From NCBI GenBank assembly GCA_021613375.1, contig CM038704.1, positions 4,082,405 to 4,146,404 of the forward strand: DNA of 64,000 nt, in the 5' to 3' direction. Shown in pieces: positions 34,092 to 45,081 of this stretch. The translations under genes were made by a program, and so were the position numbers. This stretch comes from Megaleporinus macrocephalus. Its lineage: Eukaryota; Chordata; Actinopteri; Characiformes; Anostomidae. The notes under the pieces were generated by a model. The model was not told where the DNA came from and did no database searches. It saw only the letters and a program-made list of their open reading frames with translations. Position 1 is the stretch's first letter. Every line of letters starts with the position of its first letter.

Positions 34092-34177
34092 GCTCTGACT
34101 TTTTTGGAAAGTTTGGAAGATTAATACGATTTTAAATTTCTATAAAGAAAGCTTGCACTTACTTGTGACTTGCATTT

Positions 34178-34790
34178 ACACTCATTGTTCAGTGTATCAG
34201 CTCCACTGACCATACAGGAGCTCCACTTACAGACTGTAGTTCATCTGATTCTCTGTATACTTTATTCTTTAATGATCAGGACCCCCACAGAGTAGGTATT
34301 ATTAAGGGAGTGGATCATTTCAGCACAGCAGTGACACTGACGTGGTGGTGGTGTGTTAGTTAGTGTGTGTTGTGCTGGTGTGAGTGGATCAGACACAGCA
34401 GTGCTGCTGCTGGAGTGTTTAAACACCTCAGTGTCACTGCTGTAGTGAAAATCACCCACCAACCAAAACTATCCAGACAGCAGTGTCCTGTGACCGTTGA
34501 AGGACTAGAAGAACAGCAGCAGTAGATGAGCTCTAGTCTCTGACTGCAGTGTCTAATACAATGGACAGTGAGTGGACACAGAGTTTAAACACTTCAGTAG
34601 CATGGCTGTGTCTGATCCACTCACACCAGCACAAGACACACTAACACCACCATGTCAGTGTCACTGCAGTGCTGAGAATGACACACCACCCATATGATAC
34701 CTGCTCTGTGGTGGTCCTGTGGGGGTCCTCATCATTAAAGAACAGAGTAATGAAGTATACAGAGAATCAAATGAACTACAGTCTGTATAA
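34178..34790. mobile_element. Fold-back element family A, nearly full copy
   Basis: Left arm CAGCTCCACTGACCATACAG ... GATCAGGACCCCCACAG and right arm CTGTGGTGGTCCTGTGGG ... CAGAGAATCAAATGAACTAC are inverted copies. The centre holds CAGTGCTGCTGCTGGAGTG and CAACCAAAACTATCCAG. Outer termini are eroded compared with 57483-58180. No transposase. Confidence 0.88.
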
Positions 34791-34797
34791 GGGTTAA

Positions 34798-35690
34798 AAG
34801 GGTCCCCTCATAGCCTTCTCTGATCCTGAGAGGTGGTCTGTCATTTGACTGCGACACTTTTCATCAGCCATCTGTTCCAGGGGACCCTTTCCACAGTTAC
34901 ACCACAGGATGTCAATAACCTCCTGATTAATCGGTGGGTGTACACGTGCTCCGTGCTGCCTCTGAAATGTCATGGACCGCCGAATCAATATTCCATAACC
35001 TAACGCTTATTAGAATCCAGAGCCGTAGCCGAGCGCTAACCTCGTTCCGTCACTTATCATACTTTACACGCGAGCGCTGCCTTGACCGTTGTTCTCCAGG
35101 CACATCCCTGAACTTTGTCAATGTCCTCCCTCCTGGCGACATGGAGAAGACTAATCTTGCTGACACTGACCCTTTCCCTTGTGTTGGGTTCCGGCGCTTT
35201 GTCAGAAGCACAGCCAGGGCGGGGGGGTGGAGGGGTGGAGGGCGATACCGGGCACAATCCGCCGCTAACCTTTTGCGGAATTCGTCTCTCCGTGACCCAG
35301 CCTGGATGATGGACTCCGTCCCCTCTCTGTGAAATACCGGCACGGTCTGTGGCATTATTCGCTTGACTGACAGCCGCCGGGGTCCCTCATGGGAGGGACG
35401 CGGCCTGGACTGTGTTGACAGAACTTCCAGAAGCTCTGATGATATTACACAGCGCGGTGATGCCTGAGTTACAGCCTCAGCACTTTATGATTCCCCCTCC
35501 TACACGCGGACACGCTCGGCTCTCCCGCGCGCCATCCTCACAGGATTTGATACTTGACCCGAGGCAATTCATTATTTGCTGTGTATTCTGCTATCACCTT
35601 GAATTACTCTTAAACTAGGAGCAGATAATGCAATCTGATAGCGTATCGCGCCGAGGAGCCGCTGAGAAAACAAGCATCCTCCCCCCAAAA
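34798..35690. other. Low-copy sequence, possible regulatory content
   Basis: Balanced composition with no transposon ends. Short ORFs on both strands at 34934-35355 (up to 132 codons) overlap each other and have no domain. CpG-rich around 35200-35540. Cannot be resolved further. Confidence 0.4.
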
Positions 35691-35745
35691 AAATGAAAGA
35701 AAGAAGGTAAGAAAGAAAGAAGGAAAGAAAGAAGAAGAAAAGGAA
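35690..35745. repeat. (GAAA)n-like purine tract
   Basis: Imperfect GAAA/GAAGG repeats, pure purine on the plus strand for over 30 bp. Confidence 0.9.
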
Positions 35746-35879
35746 CCCTCACGGTTTAGTCCCGATCTGGATTTTATCTCCCCGATCCGCTGTTTCACAT
35801 TTTCCGCCTGCGAGTTTTTCCACGTTTTTCAGATCTGGCGAACGGGCGGCTGCCTCTCCGGGCCCCGGCGGATACATCA

Positions 35880-36400
35880 CGCTCACGAGCCGTGATCTAT
35901 TGGAGAAGAAAGGGCCAGATACAACACGGTTGAACATTTTCAGGCGCTGTAATTTGAGCGGATGAATTATTCATGGGGGCTTCGGTAATGAATGTAAAAA
36001 GAGTTTCCCTATCATTCATAATCTGGAGGGTAGAGGAAATACGAGCCGGGGCTCCAGGGCACTTAGCGGCGCTTTCCGACAGGGCCGGGTGATACTCGAG
36101 CAGGAGCAGAGATAGAGTCCTTCCTCCATGTGGCCTGCAAACACAACACCTCGGACATCGGTAATGGAGCCCGGTGGCATGGATAAGCAGTGGAGGGTGG
36201 GCTGGAACGGCCAGTCTTATGAACGTCCTACGCTAAGTTTTGTTTGTTTATTTACGAATGCTTATAATCCTGCGTCGTCCTGCGAGCTGGGAACGGACGC
36301 CTACCTACTAATTGTGCAAATGCCACCTTGTTTCTCTTGCGAGACTTTCCAGTGACCTTTACGGCTACTAAAGCCTTGAGATCCAGCAGCCATTAGTATC
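35880..36400. promoter_or_regulatory. Candidate conserved non-coding segment
   Basis: Low-copy with homeodomain-like AT cores in balanced sequence: GATGAATTATTCATGG, TCGGTAATGAATGTAA, TATCATTCATAATCTGG, and TACTAATTGTGCAAATGCC at 36308. No repeat partner in the window. Appearance only. Confidence 0.35.
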
Positions 36401-36840
36401 CGGTATCATATGCTGTCCTGACACCATCCCTCAACACCCTCGTCGGAGAGGGGGAGCGGATATAGATATGAGTGGTAATATGTTATTGATGGTGTTTATA
36501 GCATCCCGAGGGTTGGGCGGGCGAACAAGACCCTGTTCCCAGTTGCAGGTAGACATGAAGTATTGATTGGGAAGGGATTAAGTGTCCACCAATCAGGAGC
36601 TGGATTATGCACAGTTGCCAGCTGTTTTGCGGTCAGTGTAAATCATGTCAACTCAATAAAGCACTTCCCAGGCTGGTCGCTGCTGCACTCTTTGCGGAGA
36701 TGCTCATTCCAGGAAAACAAGGTCTGGAACGTTCCCTCTTCCAGCAGTTGCTGAACCCGTTCAGGTTTTTTTTTGTTTTTTAGCAAACTGCACAGTCAAA
36801 GTGCCCACAATAGCAGACGGTGTATTCTCATTTGGTTTGT
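36400..36840. other. Low-copy sequence
   Basis: No ORF of note, no transposon end. Confidence 0.4.
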
Positions 36841-37125
36841 AGCCCACCGCCCCTGTGGGGGGCTCGTGAACACCAGGTCAGTTTAAACATCTATTTAAAG
36901 GCTTATCAAAGCAGCAATACTGACGAAAACCTTCAGCGTTCGGGTGACGCTGGTTTCTTGTTTCTTGTTTTCTTGTTTTGCCGCCAAAATCAATAAAGCC
37001 AATTAACTTCGAGGTGACCGGCTGACCTAGACCTCTCCCATGGTGAATTATGAGCAAAGAGGGGGGTCCGGTGCGAGGGGTAATATACCACTTTTTCATA
37101 TCTTCCGCCGGCTCAGCCACTTTGT
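36840..37125. promoter_or_regulatory. Candidate conserved non-coding segment, left flank of the 80-bp array
   Basis: Contains ATCAATAAAGCCAATTAAC and AAAGGCTTATCAAAGCAGC in low-copy sequence. It ends where the tandem array begins; 38680-38990 on the other side has the same texture. Confidence 0.32.
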
Positions 37126-37134
37126 CAAATCCAT

Positions 37135-38690
37135 GAAAGCCCTAAAACGTTTCTTTAGGGCATCTGGGCCTGATCCCACCACTGGAATCCCAATGTTCTT
37201 TTCCCAGATCCACCTGTCCACTATAAACATTTCTTCAGGGGATGTGGTCACGATCCCACCTCTGCATGCCCTATATCCATTTCCCGGATCAACCCATCCA
37301 CCGTACACATTTCTTCAGGGCATGTAGCCACAATCCCACCTCTGGATGCCCAATATCCTTTTCCCAGATCCACCCATCCACCATAAGCATTTCTTCAGAG
37401 CATGTGGTCACGATCCCACTTCTGGTGGATCTGGGAAAAGGACATTGGCCATCCAGAGTTGGGATCATCACCACGTGCCCTGAGGAAAGGTTTAAAGGCT
37501 TTCAGGCATTTGCATTATAACAATCCCAACTCTGGATTCCCAACCACCTTTTCCCAGATCCACCTGTCCACCATAAAAATTTCTTCAGGGCATGTGGTCA
37601 CGATCCCACCTCTGGTTGACCCGGGAACAGGACATTGGCCATCCAGAGATCCCAGATCCTCCTGTCCACCATAAACATTTCTTCAGGGTATGTGGTTATG
37701 ATCCCACCTCTGGGTGCCCTATATCCTTTTCCCGGATCAACCCATTCACCATACACATTTCTTTAGGGCATGTGGTCACGATCCCACCTCTGGATTCCCA
37801 ACCTGCTTTTCCCAGATCCACCCGTCCACCATAAACATTTCTTCAGGGCATGTGGTCACGATCCCACCTCTGGATTCCCAACCACCTTTTCCCAGATCCA
37901 CCTGTCCACCATAAAAATTTCTTCAGGGCATGTGGTCACGATCCCACCTCTGGTTGACCCGGGAACAGGACATTGGCCATCCAGAGATCCCAGATCCTCC
38001 TGTCCACCATAAACATTTCTTCAGGGTATGTGGTTACGATCCCACCTCTGGGTGCCCTATATCCTTTTCCCGGATCAACCCATTCACCATACACATTTCT
38101 TTAGGGCATGTGGTCACGATCCCACCTCTGGATTCCCAACCTGCTTTTCCCAGATCCACCCGTCCACCATAAACATTTCTTCAGGGCATGTGGTCACGAT
38201 CCCACCTCTGGTTGACCCGGGAAAAGGACATTGGCCATCCAGAGTTGGGATCGTCACCAAGTGTCCTGAGGAAAGGTTTAAAGGCTTTCAGGCATTTGTA
38301 TCCCCTTATTATAACAATCCCACCTCTGGATTCCCAACCACCTTTTCCTAGATACACCCGTCCACCATAAACATTTCTTCAGGGCATGTGGTCACGATCC
38401 CACTTCTGGTTGACCCGAAAAAGGACTTTGGCTATCCAGTGTTGGGATCGTCAACACATGCCCTGAGGAAAGGTTTAAGGGCTTTAGGCATTTGCATTAT
38501 AACAATCCCACCTCTGGCTTCCCAACCACCTTTTCCTAGATCCACCCATCCACCATAAAAATTTCTTCAGGGCATGTGGTCACGATCCCACCTCCGGTTG
38601 ACCTGGGAAAAGGACATTGGCCATACAGAGTTGGGATCGTCACCACATGCCCTGAGGAAAGGTTTAAGGGCTTTTAGGCATTTGTATCCC
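37135..38690. repeat. ~80-bp tandem array with units in both orientations
   Basis: Forward units carry CATTTCTTCAGGGCATGTGG, TCACGATCCCACCTCTGG and CTTTTCCCAGATCCACC. Inverted units carry GAAAAGGACATTGGCCATCC, AGTTGGGATCGTCACCAC and GCCCTGAGGAAAGG, which are the reverse complement of those blocks. A larger ~338-bp block (from 37561) repeats almost exactly from 37899. The ORFs here (60-107 codons, reading MWSRSHLW) are repeat translations. Confidence 0.93.
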
Positions 38691-39000
38691 CGTATTAATC
38701 ATAGCGGCTCGGCAGCTAATAGTTAATGGCGCTCCCCGAGACTGCAGAGAAATTGCGAAGCAGCAGGCCTTCGCCACGCAGGCGTATGCAGAGTGCTTTT
38801 TTTTATTAGGCCACTGCGGTCTGCTCTCTCTCCACCTGCTGAAGCGATCTGTCTTTCTATGATAGCCCTGCTGGAGTCTTGCTTGCGCTGGGAAACCAAA
38901 TTACTATGAGTAAATGGCCTTGCTGGTTTTAGTGCAGGAATCCAGGTCGTACGCGGCGCCTGTAAACAATGGTTCGGAATTCAGTCCGCCTTCTTCTTCT
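38691..39000. promoter_or_regulatory. Candidate conserved non-coding segment, right flank of the 80-bp array
   Basis: TATTAATCATAGCGG, GCAGCTAATAGTTAATGG and AACCAAATTACTATGAGTAA in low-copy, balanced sequence. No ORF. Confidence 0.33.
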
Positions 39001-39530
39001 TCTTCTTCTTTTTTTCATTTCGCCCCATACGCTAATGCGCCACAGCCATTTGTTTATGAGATGAGATTTTCCGGATGACCTTTTTTTTTGTTTTGCATTC
39101 CCTGCGCCGCTCCACGATCGCTTCCTCGCTTGAAGAAGAGGAATAGACCAAATAATGCGTTGGGTTTCAGGGATGTTGCACGATGCCCGAGCAAGTTAAG
39201 GCTTGTATGTTCAGCTTAAGGCCAGCGTGCGTTGATTGATAGAGCCTGTATCAGCCAGAGCTGGCTGCGTATGGTGTTGTTGATGTATACAGTGTCCAGC
39301 TCTGTTTGTTAAATGGCCCATGCCTCACGATTTTATGCCTTTTTTTATGTTTTCCATTGAGAACCACTTATAATATTTGGGCGGGTTTTATGAAGCACAA
39401 GCAGCAATCAATCATTTTTACGCGAGCGTTTTCCAAACCTCTGTTTATCTCTTTAACAATTCAAAGGGCTGTTCTGTGTTCAGACCTCAGGCAAATTGGA
39501 TCGGCTTCTTAAGTCCAATCTTTCAGACCA
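39001..39530. promoter_or_regulatory. Low-copy, candidate conserved non-coding segment
   Basis: Starts with a (TTC)n run (38992-39011). GAGAACCACTTATAATATT, AGCAATCAATCATTTTTACG and CTTTAACAATTCAAAGGG (TCF/LEF-like TTCAAAG) lie in low-copy sequence. Confidence 0.3.
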
Positions 39531-40010
39531 CTGTCCGCACTTTCATCTGACCAGAGCGAGATTTGTGAAGTGCGGACCGCTAAGGCAGGGCAAGGAGGGG
39601 GAACTCTGAGAAACTTGGGAGTTCTGCTGCTGGGTTTGAAGCCACACCGCCCTCCTTTTGCCAAGTGAATAGTGAGTACGATTTTGGAAGAGATGGAGGA
39701 GATGGGGAGGTGATGGGGCGTGAATTTCATCTTGAGAAGGTGAGGACAAAGGATTGGTTTTTATAGAGTGTGTAATGATGGACAGGAGGAGTTTGGGCGT
39801 GGTCCTTCTCCCAAACTTAAGTTATTTCATTACTTCATTTGCGTCCATACATCGCGTCCAGCTTATCTGCATGGACTGGTGTGTTGACGAGGCAGCATTG
39901 CGAGTGGCACAAAACACACACTTCGAAATCTGATCTGAGCATCCAGACTGAGAGGCATCCATAACGATCCATAACTGGAATCTGAATCCGATTCACCAAA
40001 ATCGCATACT
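39531..40010. other. Low-copy sequence
   Basis: Two overlapping minus-strand ORFs around 39509-39749 lack domains. Nothing recognised. Confidence 0.4.
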
Positions 40011-40011
40011 G

Positions 40012-40470
40012 ACAGTCAAAAGTTTGGAGACACCCACCTGGGTTTGTTCTTACTTGTGCTATTTGAATAGTAATGATATTATGCGACCCCCGTATAGTAC
40101 ACTGGTTGTGTTTAAAGAATGTTTAGAGGGTCTTTTAGAAATGAGCTCATTTGCTGTGATGCAGGTTTACATACTTTGAACGTTCTGACCAGCAGCTTCA
40201 TGAGGAGCCACATGAGCTGCTTCTCTAACAGGACTGAAGAAGATAGATGCTGAGATCTTGTTCTGATAAACAGGTTTGGGGGTTTTATAGCTCTTATAAA
40301 AATATACATTCTCATTTTTACATTTAAATACACTCAAATGTTTGTTTTAGTAATATTTGTGTACATGGGTTCCAACTTCACTATTTACACTCGTCCCTCA
40401 ACACATTCAGATCTAAACGTCTTTATAATTACAAACATGTATATTCAGTTAGGTGTGTCCAAACTTTTTC
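40012..40470. mobile_element. Tc1-like MITE with AGTCAAAAGTTTGGA terminus
   Basis: Left end ACAGTCAAAAGTTTGGAGAC, right end AGGTGTGTCCAAACTTTTTC, giving inverted termini of about 20 bp with mismatches. This terminus type is common for non-autonomous Tc1/mariner elements in fish. No transposase inside. Confidence 0.75.
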
Positions 40471-41090
40471 TTTTCTTTTTGTGGGCCAGATTCTCAAAAA
40501 TCAATCTGGATGTGCTAAAATCAGATTTGGGCTGAAGTTCTGATTGACTGTGATGCATTTGTGCCTTGTTTAAAAAGCAGTCTGTGCTAAAATGCTTGCT
40601 AGAACCTGAAAATGTGTTTCCTGTAGACCAAATAGTTGGATATATGAAAATGTATTTGTGACATCACAAAAACATTGAATTCAATATGGGCTGTTTTTGC
40701 AAACAAAGGATTCAACAGTCAACAGTTGTAAGGGCTGGCTTCAGGGCTAGGCCACCTCCAGCAACCAGGGGTAGGCAGCAGGTGACCTCTGGAGCCAACC
40801 AGACCTGATGCTCAACACCTAAAGGCAGGTCTTTATAAACAGAGAGACACAGAGACGTGTTGCTGGATTTTTTTCTCATTTCGAGTCCTTGAAACAGCTG
40901 GTAACGGTAACAGGTTAAGTCTTCCTTGTTGTTTAAGTCTCTCCAGTAAAAAAACAAAGAAGAAAAAGAAACTAAAAAAAAAAGTTTATTCAGAACTTCA
41001 GTCTATTTTCCTTTGTTTTCATCTTTTCTTCTTTTTCCTTTTGGTTTATTTTTTTTGTTTTGGGAAAGCTTTCCCATTCCTGTTTTAACC
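40471..41090. other. Low-copy sequence
   Basis: Short ORFs only; A/T-rich runs at 40940-41060. Confidence 0.4.
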
Positions 41091-41091
41091 G

Positions 41092-41160
41092 TGGCTCTAG
41101 CGCAGCGGCAAATTGCTGGTTTAGAAACATAGCAACCGGGGGTTCGAATCTTGAGTCTGA
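41092..41160 (+). pseudogene. tRNA-like relic
   Basis: TAGCGCAGCGG resembles a pol III A-box and GGGTTCGAATC, about 45 bp later, a B-box. Acceptor and T stems do not pair well, so this is probably a decayed tRNA or SINE head. Confidence 0.4.
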
Positions 41161-41242
41161 GTTTCATATTTTCAGTTAGGCTTTGTCTGCTCTCAGACTT
41201 GCTAGCTCTAGCTCTTGGGTCCTATTGACTACCAGCGTGTGG

Positions 41243-41312
41243 TAGCTCACCTGGTCAGGAGGCTGTTCTGTTATCAACACGACCAGGGTTCAATTCCTCC
41301 TCTAGGTGAGCT
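41243..41312 (+). pseudogene. tRNA-like relic / SINE head
   Basis: TGGTAGCTCACCTGGTCAGG (A-box-like) and AGGGTTCAATTCC (B-box-like) at proper spacing. No anticodon or stems can be assigned with confidence, and no SINE body is identified downstream. Confidence 0.45.
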
Positions 41313-41652
41313 CTTAATGATACAACACAGGTTGGCACAACAAAGGTGAAGGAGCTTGAAAGGATCTTCAAAACAAGTACTAGCTTTACAAACACAGATC
41401 CGTATTCTCCAGGCTCTGGTCTTACTGACGTGAAACCTGGACAGATAACAACACAGGCCAGGTATTTTGGACGTATTAGGAGAAGAACTGGTTCATTGGA
41501 AAAGACAGTTGGAATACTTGCATAAGAAAAAGGATGATAGCAGCAACGTGGATGGAGTCAGTTTTCCAGAATACAAGCCCTTAAAAATGGGAGTTGTTGA
41601 CTTAACTGTTTGGTGGAAACTCTACTAGGTCATGTGGTTTAGCTAAATAACC

Positions 41653-42470
41653 TAAGATAAGATAAGATAATCCTTTATTAGTCCCACAGTGGGGGAAATT
41701 CACTGTGTTCCAGCAGCAAAGGGAGAGCAAGGAACTCAGTACAAAAATAGATAAATAAACAGTACAGTATATACAATATAAATAATACAAAAACAAGAAC
41801 TTTTAAGATTGTATTTACAAATAATTGCACAAATCTTCTCTTAATTGCACAGGAGTAATGAAAAAATATTATGTAACACTGAAAAAAATCTATTTTCTGT
41901 AAGTAGTGTTTAAGTGTGTGTGTATATAGTCCGCTGTGTGTATGTGGTCTGCTGGAAGCTGTGCTGGTTGTAGAGTCTAACAGCTGTAGGAAGGAAGGAC
42001 CTGTCATACCACTCCTTCACACACTTGGGGTGAAGCAGCCTGTCGCTGAAGGAGCTGCCCAGTGCTGCTTGAGTATTATGCATGGTGTGGCAGTCATTCT
42101 CCAGCATGTATGCCAACTTGGCTAACATCCTCCTGTCTCCCACCACCTGCACTGGGTCTAAGGGGCTTCCCAGGAAAGAGCTGGCCCTCTTTATGAGTTT
42201 GTCCAGTCTTTTCTTGTCTGCCGTCGAGATGCTGCCGCCCCAGTAGACCACTCCGTAAAAGATGGCAGATGCCACCACTGTGTCAAAGAAGGTCCTCAGG
42301 AGTTTTCCCTGACCTCCAAATGACCTCCGTCTCCTCAGTAGGTAGAGTCTGCTCTGGCCTTTCTTGTAAAGTGCAGTGGTGTTAACTGACCAGTCCAGCT
42401 TGTTGTTTAGGTGAACACTCAGATACTTATAAGAGTCCACTCTCGATGACCATACTCTGGATGTTTACTG
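41653..42470 (-). mobile_element. 5'-truncated jockey-superfamily LINE: reverse-transcriptase C-terminus and 3' UTR
   Basis: The minus-strand frame from 42440 to 41910 (176 codons) reads DSYKYLSVHLNNKLDW, then LLRTFFDTVVASAIFYGV, KKRLDKLIKRASSFLG and FLPTAVRLYNQHS. These are the regions that follow the reverse-transcriptase core in L2/Rex1/CR1-type fish LINEs. Upstream, NIQSMVIESG sits in another frame, showing one frameshift near 42440. The catalytic core and endonuclease are missing. The 3' UTR ends CCCACTGTGGGACTAATAAA followed by three to four ATCTT-type pentamers (41653-41670 on the plus strand as AAGATAAGAT). The start at 42440 is a GTG inside the fragment, not a real initiation site. 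A second 3' end of the same family is at 48832-48965. Confidence 0.87.
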
Positions 42471-42479
42471 ATGGAGGGG

Positions 42480-42830
42480 GATGCCTGCATCTGATGCCTT
42501 GGATCTGATTGTAAGTGGAACTGTGAGAAGTTCCAATGTTCACATCCATGTGTCACGATTGCATTTCCAGTGAGATTTTATGTCTGGAGGACGTGCATAT
42601 TTACTGTCCTCTCGCCGCCCCTGTGGTCAAACAAACGTGTTATGAGTCCTTATTTGCGTCCATAAGGTTGGACATTATCCCGTTTTTAATCCCTTCAGAC
42701 CGTCTCCTGGTAATACCACAGCCTGTGGTGTGATATTAAAGAGTTGTTCACGCACGCGGTCCCTAAATAAGTGGACACGGTGCGCAGCTTTCAATCCATC
42801 GTTCAATAAAGCTTAAGGCTTAAGGCTGCC
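42480..42830. promoter_or_regulatory. Candidate conserved non-coding segment
   Basis: Low-copy with TCACGATTGCATTTCCAG, GTGCATATTTACTGTCC and TTCAATAAAGCTTAAGG. No repeat partner. Appearance only. Confidence 0.3.
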
Positions 42831-43288
42831 AACTTTGAGGAAGTTGTTGGAGGGAGATTTGTAGTGACAGAGTTGAGCCACTTCTATCTACCTATTCAGC
42901 ATAAATCACTGCATTGAAGCTGCAGATGTAAGCAAACATCGTCCGCAGAGAACCAACCAACCATGTTTTAGAAGAAGAGAGAAGAATTTAGCTGTTTGAT
43001 ATGGGAAATTCCTTGAGGTTCCGAACTAGAATTCCAACTTCTGGGAGCATTGCATTATAAACTTCCTAGTCAGAGGTCAGAAATGTCGGAATTCCAGGTG
43101 TGGATCAGCATTTTAATACGTGGATATGTTTCTTAATTAAGAGGCATCACAAACCTCTTTATTGCCTCATCTGCGATCTTTGGGTTCCAGGCATTCGAGA
43201 AGCTCCCAAAAACTCGTCATTTGAAAGAAGTGCAGCTTAATTTCAGTGATGTACAGTGGGCGGAGCCTCTCTCTGTAGATAACCAATC
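42831..43288. other. Low-copy sequence
   Basis: Nothing recognised. CCTAGTCAGAGGTCAGAAA at 43067 resembles CCTAGTTGAAGGTCAGAAA at 10942, a hint of an old dispersed repeat. Confidence 0.4.
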
Positions 43289-45081
43289 AGCTATACCAGT
43301 GGTGTTTAATTAGAGTCAGTAAGGTCCAGTTAGAGGAGATTATTCAGGCCAAGGTCCAGACCATCATCATTTCAGTGGTGTATCCTGTTTATCAGCATCT
43401 TATACCATCAGCATCTTATACCATCAGATACTGAAACACCAACACATCACACATATCGTTCAGTATATTTCAGTATATTTACTAGAGATGGAGGGATCGA
43501 TCGGCCATGTATCGGTATCGATTTTTAATCAAAGTATGTGATCGGTGATCGGCCGATATTTCTCCAATTTAGCCAATCTCAAGAGCTGATCGATGGCGGT
43601 AAACATATGAGCCTAATTTCTGTATTTCCAGCTAAAGTTTCATCCAGGAAGAGGAGCCCTGCATGATGCCCCCTCCAGCCAGCTCCCTGCAATTCCTATC
43701 TGAACCACTAGGGTTAGAAATACATATCCTTTCTTTTTCCTAACTAAAACTGACTAAAGCAGCGGCCTCGCGGGAACAGTACAAGAGTTTACTGAATGTG
43801 TGGAAAGAAAACATCGTACGTCTGGCAGTTTGTTAGCGTATGTGAATCAGACTCATCCAGGACAGTTTATAACATCTGTACAATTAGTAACATCAGCGTC
43901 TCTCACGGTAACCAAGACAAAGGCATTTAACCAGTAATCTGATACACACTTCAGAGACACCACACAGCTGAATACAGTGAGTATCAGTAAACAGCAGAGC
44001 TAGAACACACAGCTAACACAAAACAAACAACCCAGAACACCTACAGACCAGATCTAACCGGTACGAACAGAACAGCAGCAGAAACAGCCAGAGAGCTAAA
44101 GAACCACAGCCAGAGTGATTGAGTTTATAGTTCTAGATAAGCAGCTCTTCTCGGCTGTAGAAGACGTTCATTCTGCTGATTAATGTTCCACCTGGATCCA
44201 CGCTCTGCTGTTCCTAGTAGAGATACTTTTCAGATGTGGCTCTTCTGGAGCTTATCAAGCGGTTTACTCCCACATACACCAACTTCTAACTTAGTTACTG
44301 TTTCACATGAGCTCGTTAAAAATGGTAATAAACCAGTTTAGACCAGGTTTCATGACTTGCTTGCGCTAATAACTACATGTAGCCCTGCTGTGGCAAATAG
44401 CCCCGCCCTCGAACGGTATCGGCTATCAGCCTCAAAAACGCTGATCGGTCCATCTCTGATATTTACTGTTTAAATGCTAAACTGAATTAATTATTTACAA
44501 ACTTATAATTAATGTTTTTTACTCACTTGAAGTTATAACAGGAGCTACATTAGAAAACAGAATGCTTTGAAAAAAAGATAATCTTAAAGTATTTATTTAT
44601 AGAAACAGTAAATAAAGCAGCGTCTTCTCGTTAACTCAGTTTTACAGCTTGACCTGTTGGTTTGGAGCCGCCTATAGGAAGAATAAACATATACGTCTCT
44701 CCATTTCTGGTTAAACAGGTGAGTTTCTCCATCAACTTTCCTTTTTAGAGCACGTTATTCTTTCTCCAACCTGCTTTACTGCTTTACCTCTGACTGGTGC
44801 TTCTCGCTTCGTATCTCACCTGTGTGTATGCACCGTACTCCCGAATCTGCACAGATCTGATTGGCTGAGGAGCTTTGAGTGATCTTACAATGCCCGTGAT
44901 TGGTCTGTGAGGTTAATGTGCCACAAAGCCTATATGCCATAAAGACAAGAAAAGCCCGCCTCATGAAATACTGTTAAAAAAAAAAAAAAAAACATTAATT
45001 CAATAGATTTTAATACTTTATCGGTTTGGGTCCGCATTGGACAACGTCTGGGTCTGACTATTAGTGACCTCTGAGCTATAA
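43289..45081 (-). mobile_element. hAT-type element (second copy of the 22912 family) split by another hAT
   Basis: The element spans 43297-45073 and is the reverse-complement relative of 22912-23513. The left end CAGTGGTGTTTAATTAGAG matches the complement of that copy's right end. The right end ATTAGTGACCTCTG matches its left end. Flanking octamers AGCTATAC (43289-43296) and AGCTATAA (45074-45081) match at 7 of 8 positions. Removing the insert 43483-44458 gives about 800 bp, comparable to the other copy. No transposase. Confidence 0.88.
43475..44466 (+). mobile_element. hAT-type element, 976 bp, perfect 8-bp target duplication
   Basis: Element 43483-44458, flanked by ATATTTAC on both sides (43475-43482 and 44459-44466). 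Termini TAGAGATGGA and its mirror TCCATCTCTG. The 22912-23513 relative of the host element has the uninterrupted site (TATATTTACTGTTTAAA read on its minus strand, near 23300-23330), so this is a clear filled/empty pair. The interior is non-coding; ORFs are absent. A second copy in the opposite orientation is at 54860-55813. Confidence 0.95.

Noticed and set aside
37242..38370. Series of 60-107-codon ORFs beginning MWSRSHLW
   Set aside because: They translate the ~80-bp tandem array and shift frame between units.
41243..41312. Functional tRNA gene
   Set aside because: A- and B-box-like motifs are present but the acceptor and T stems do not pair and no anticodon loop can be assigned.
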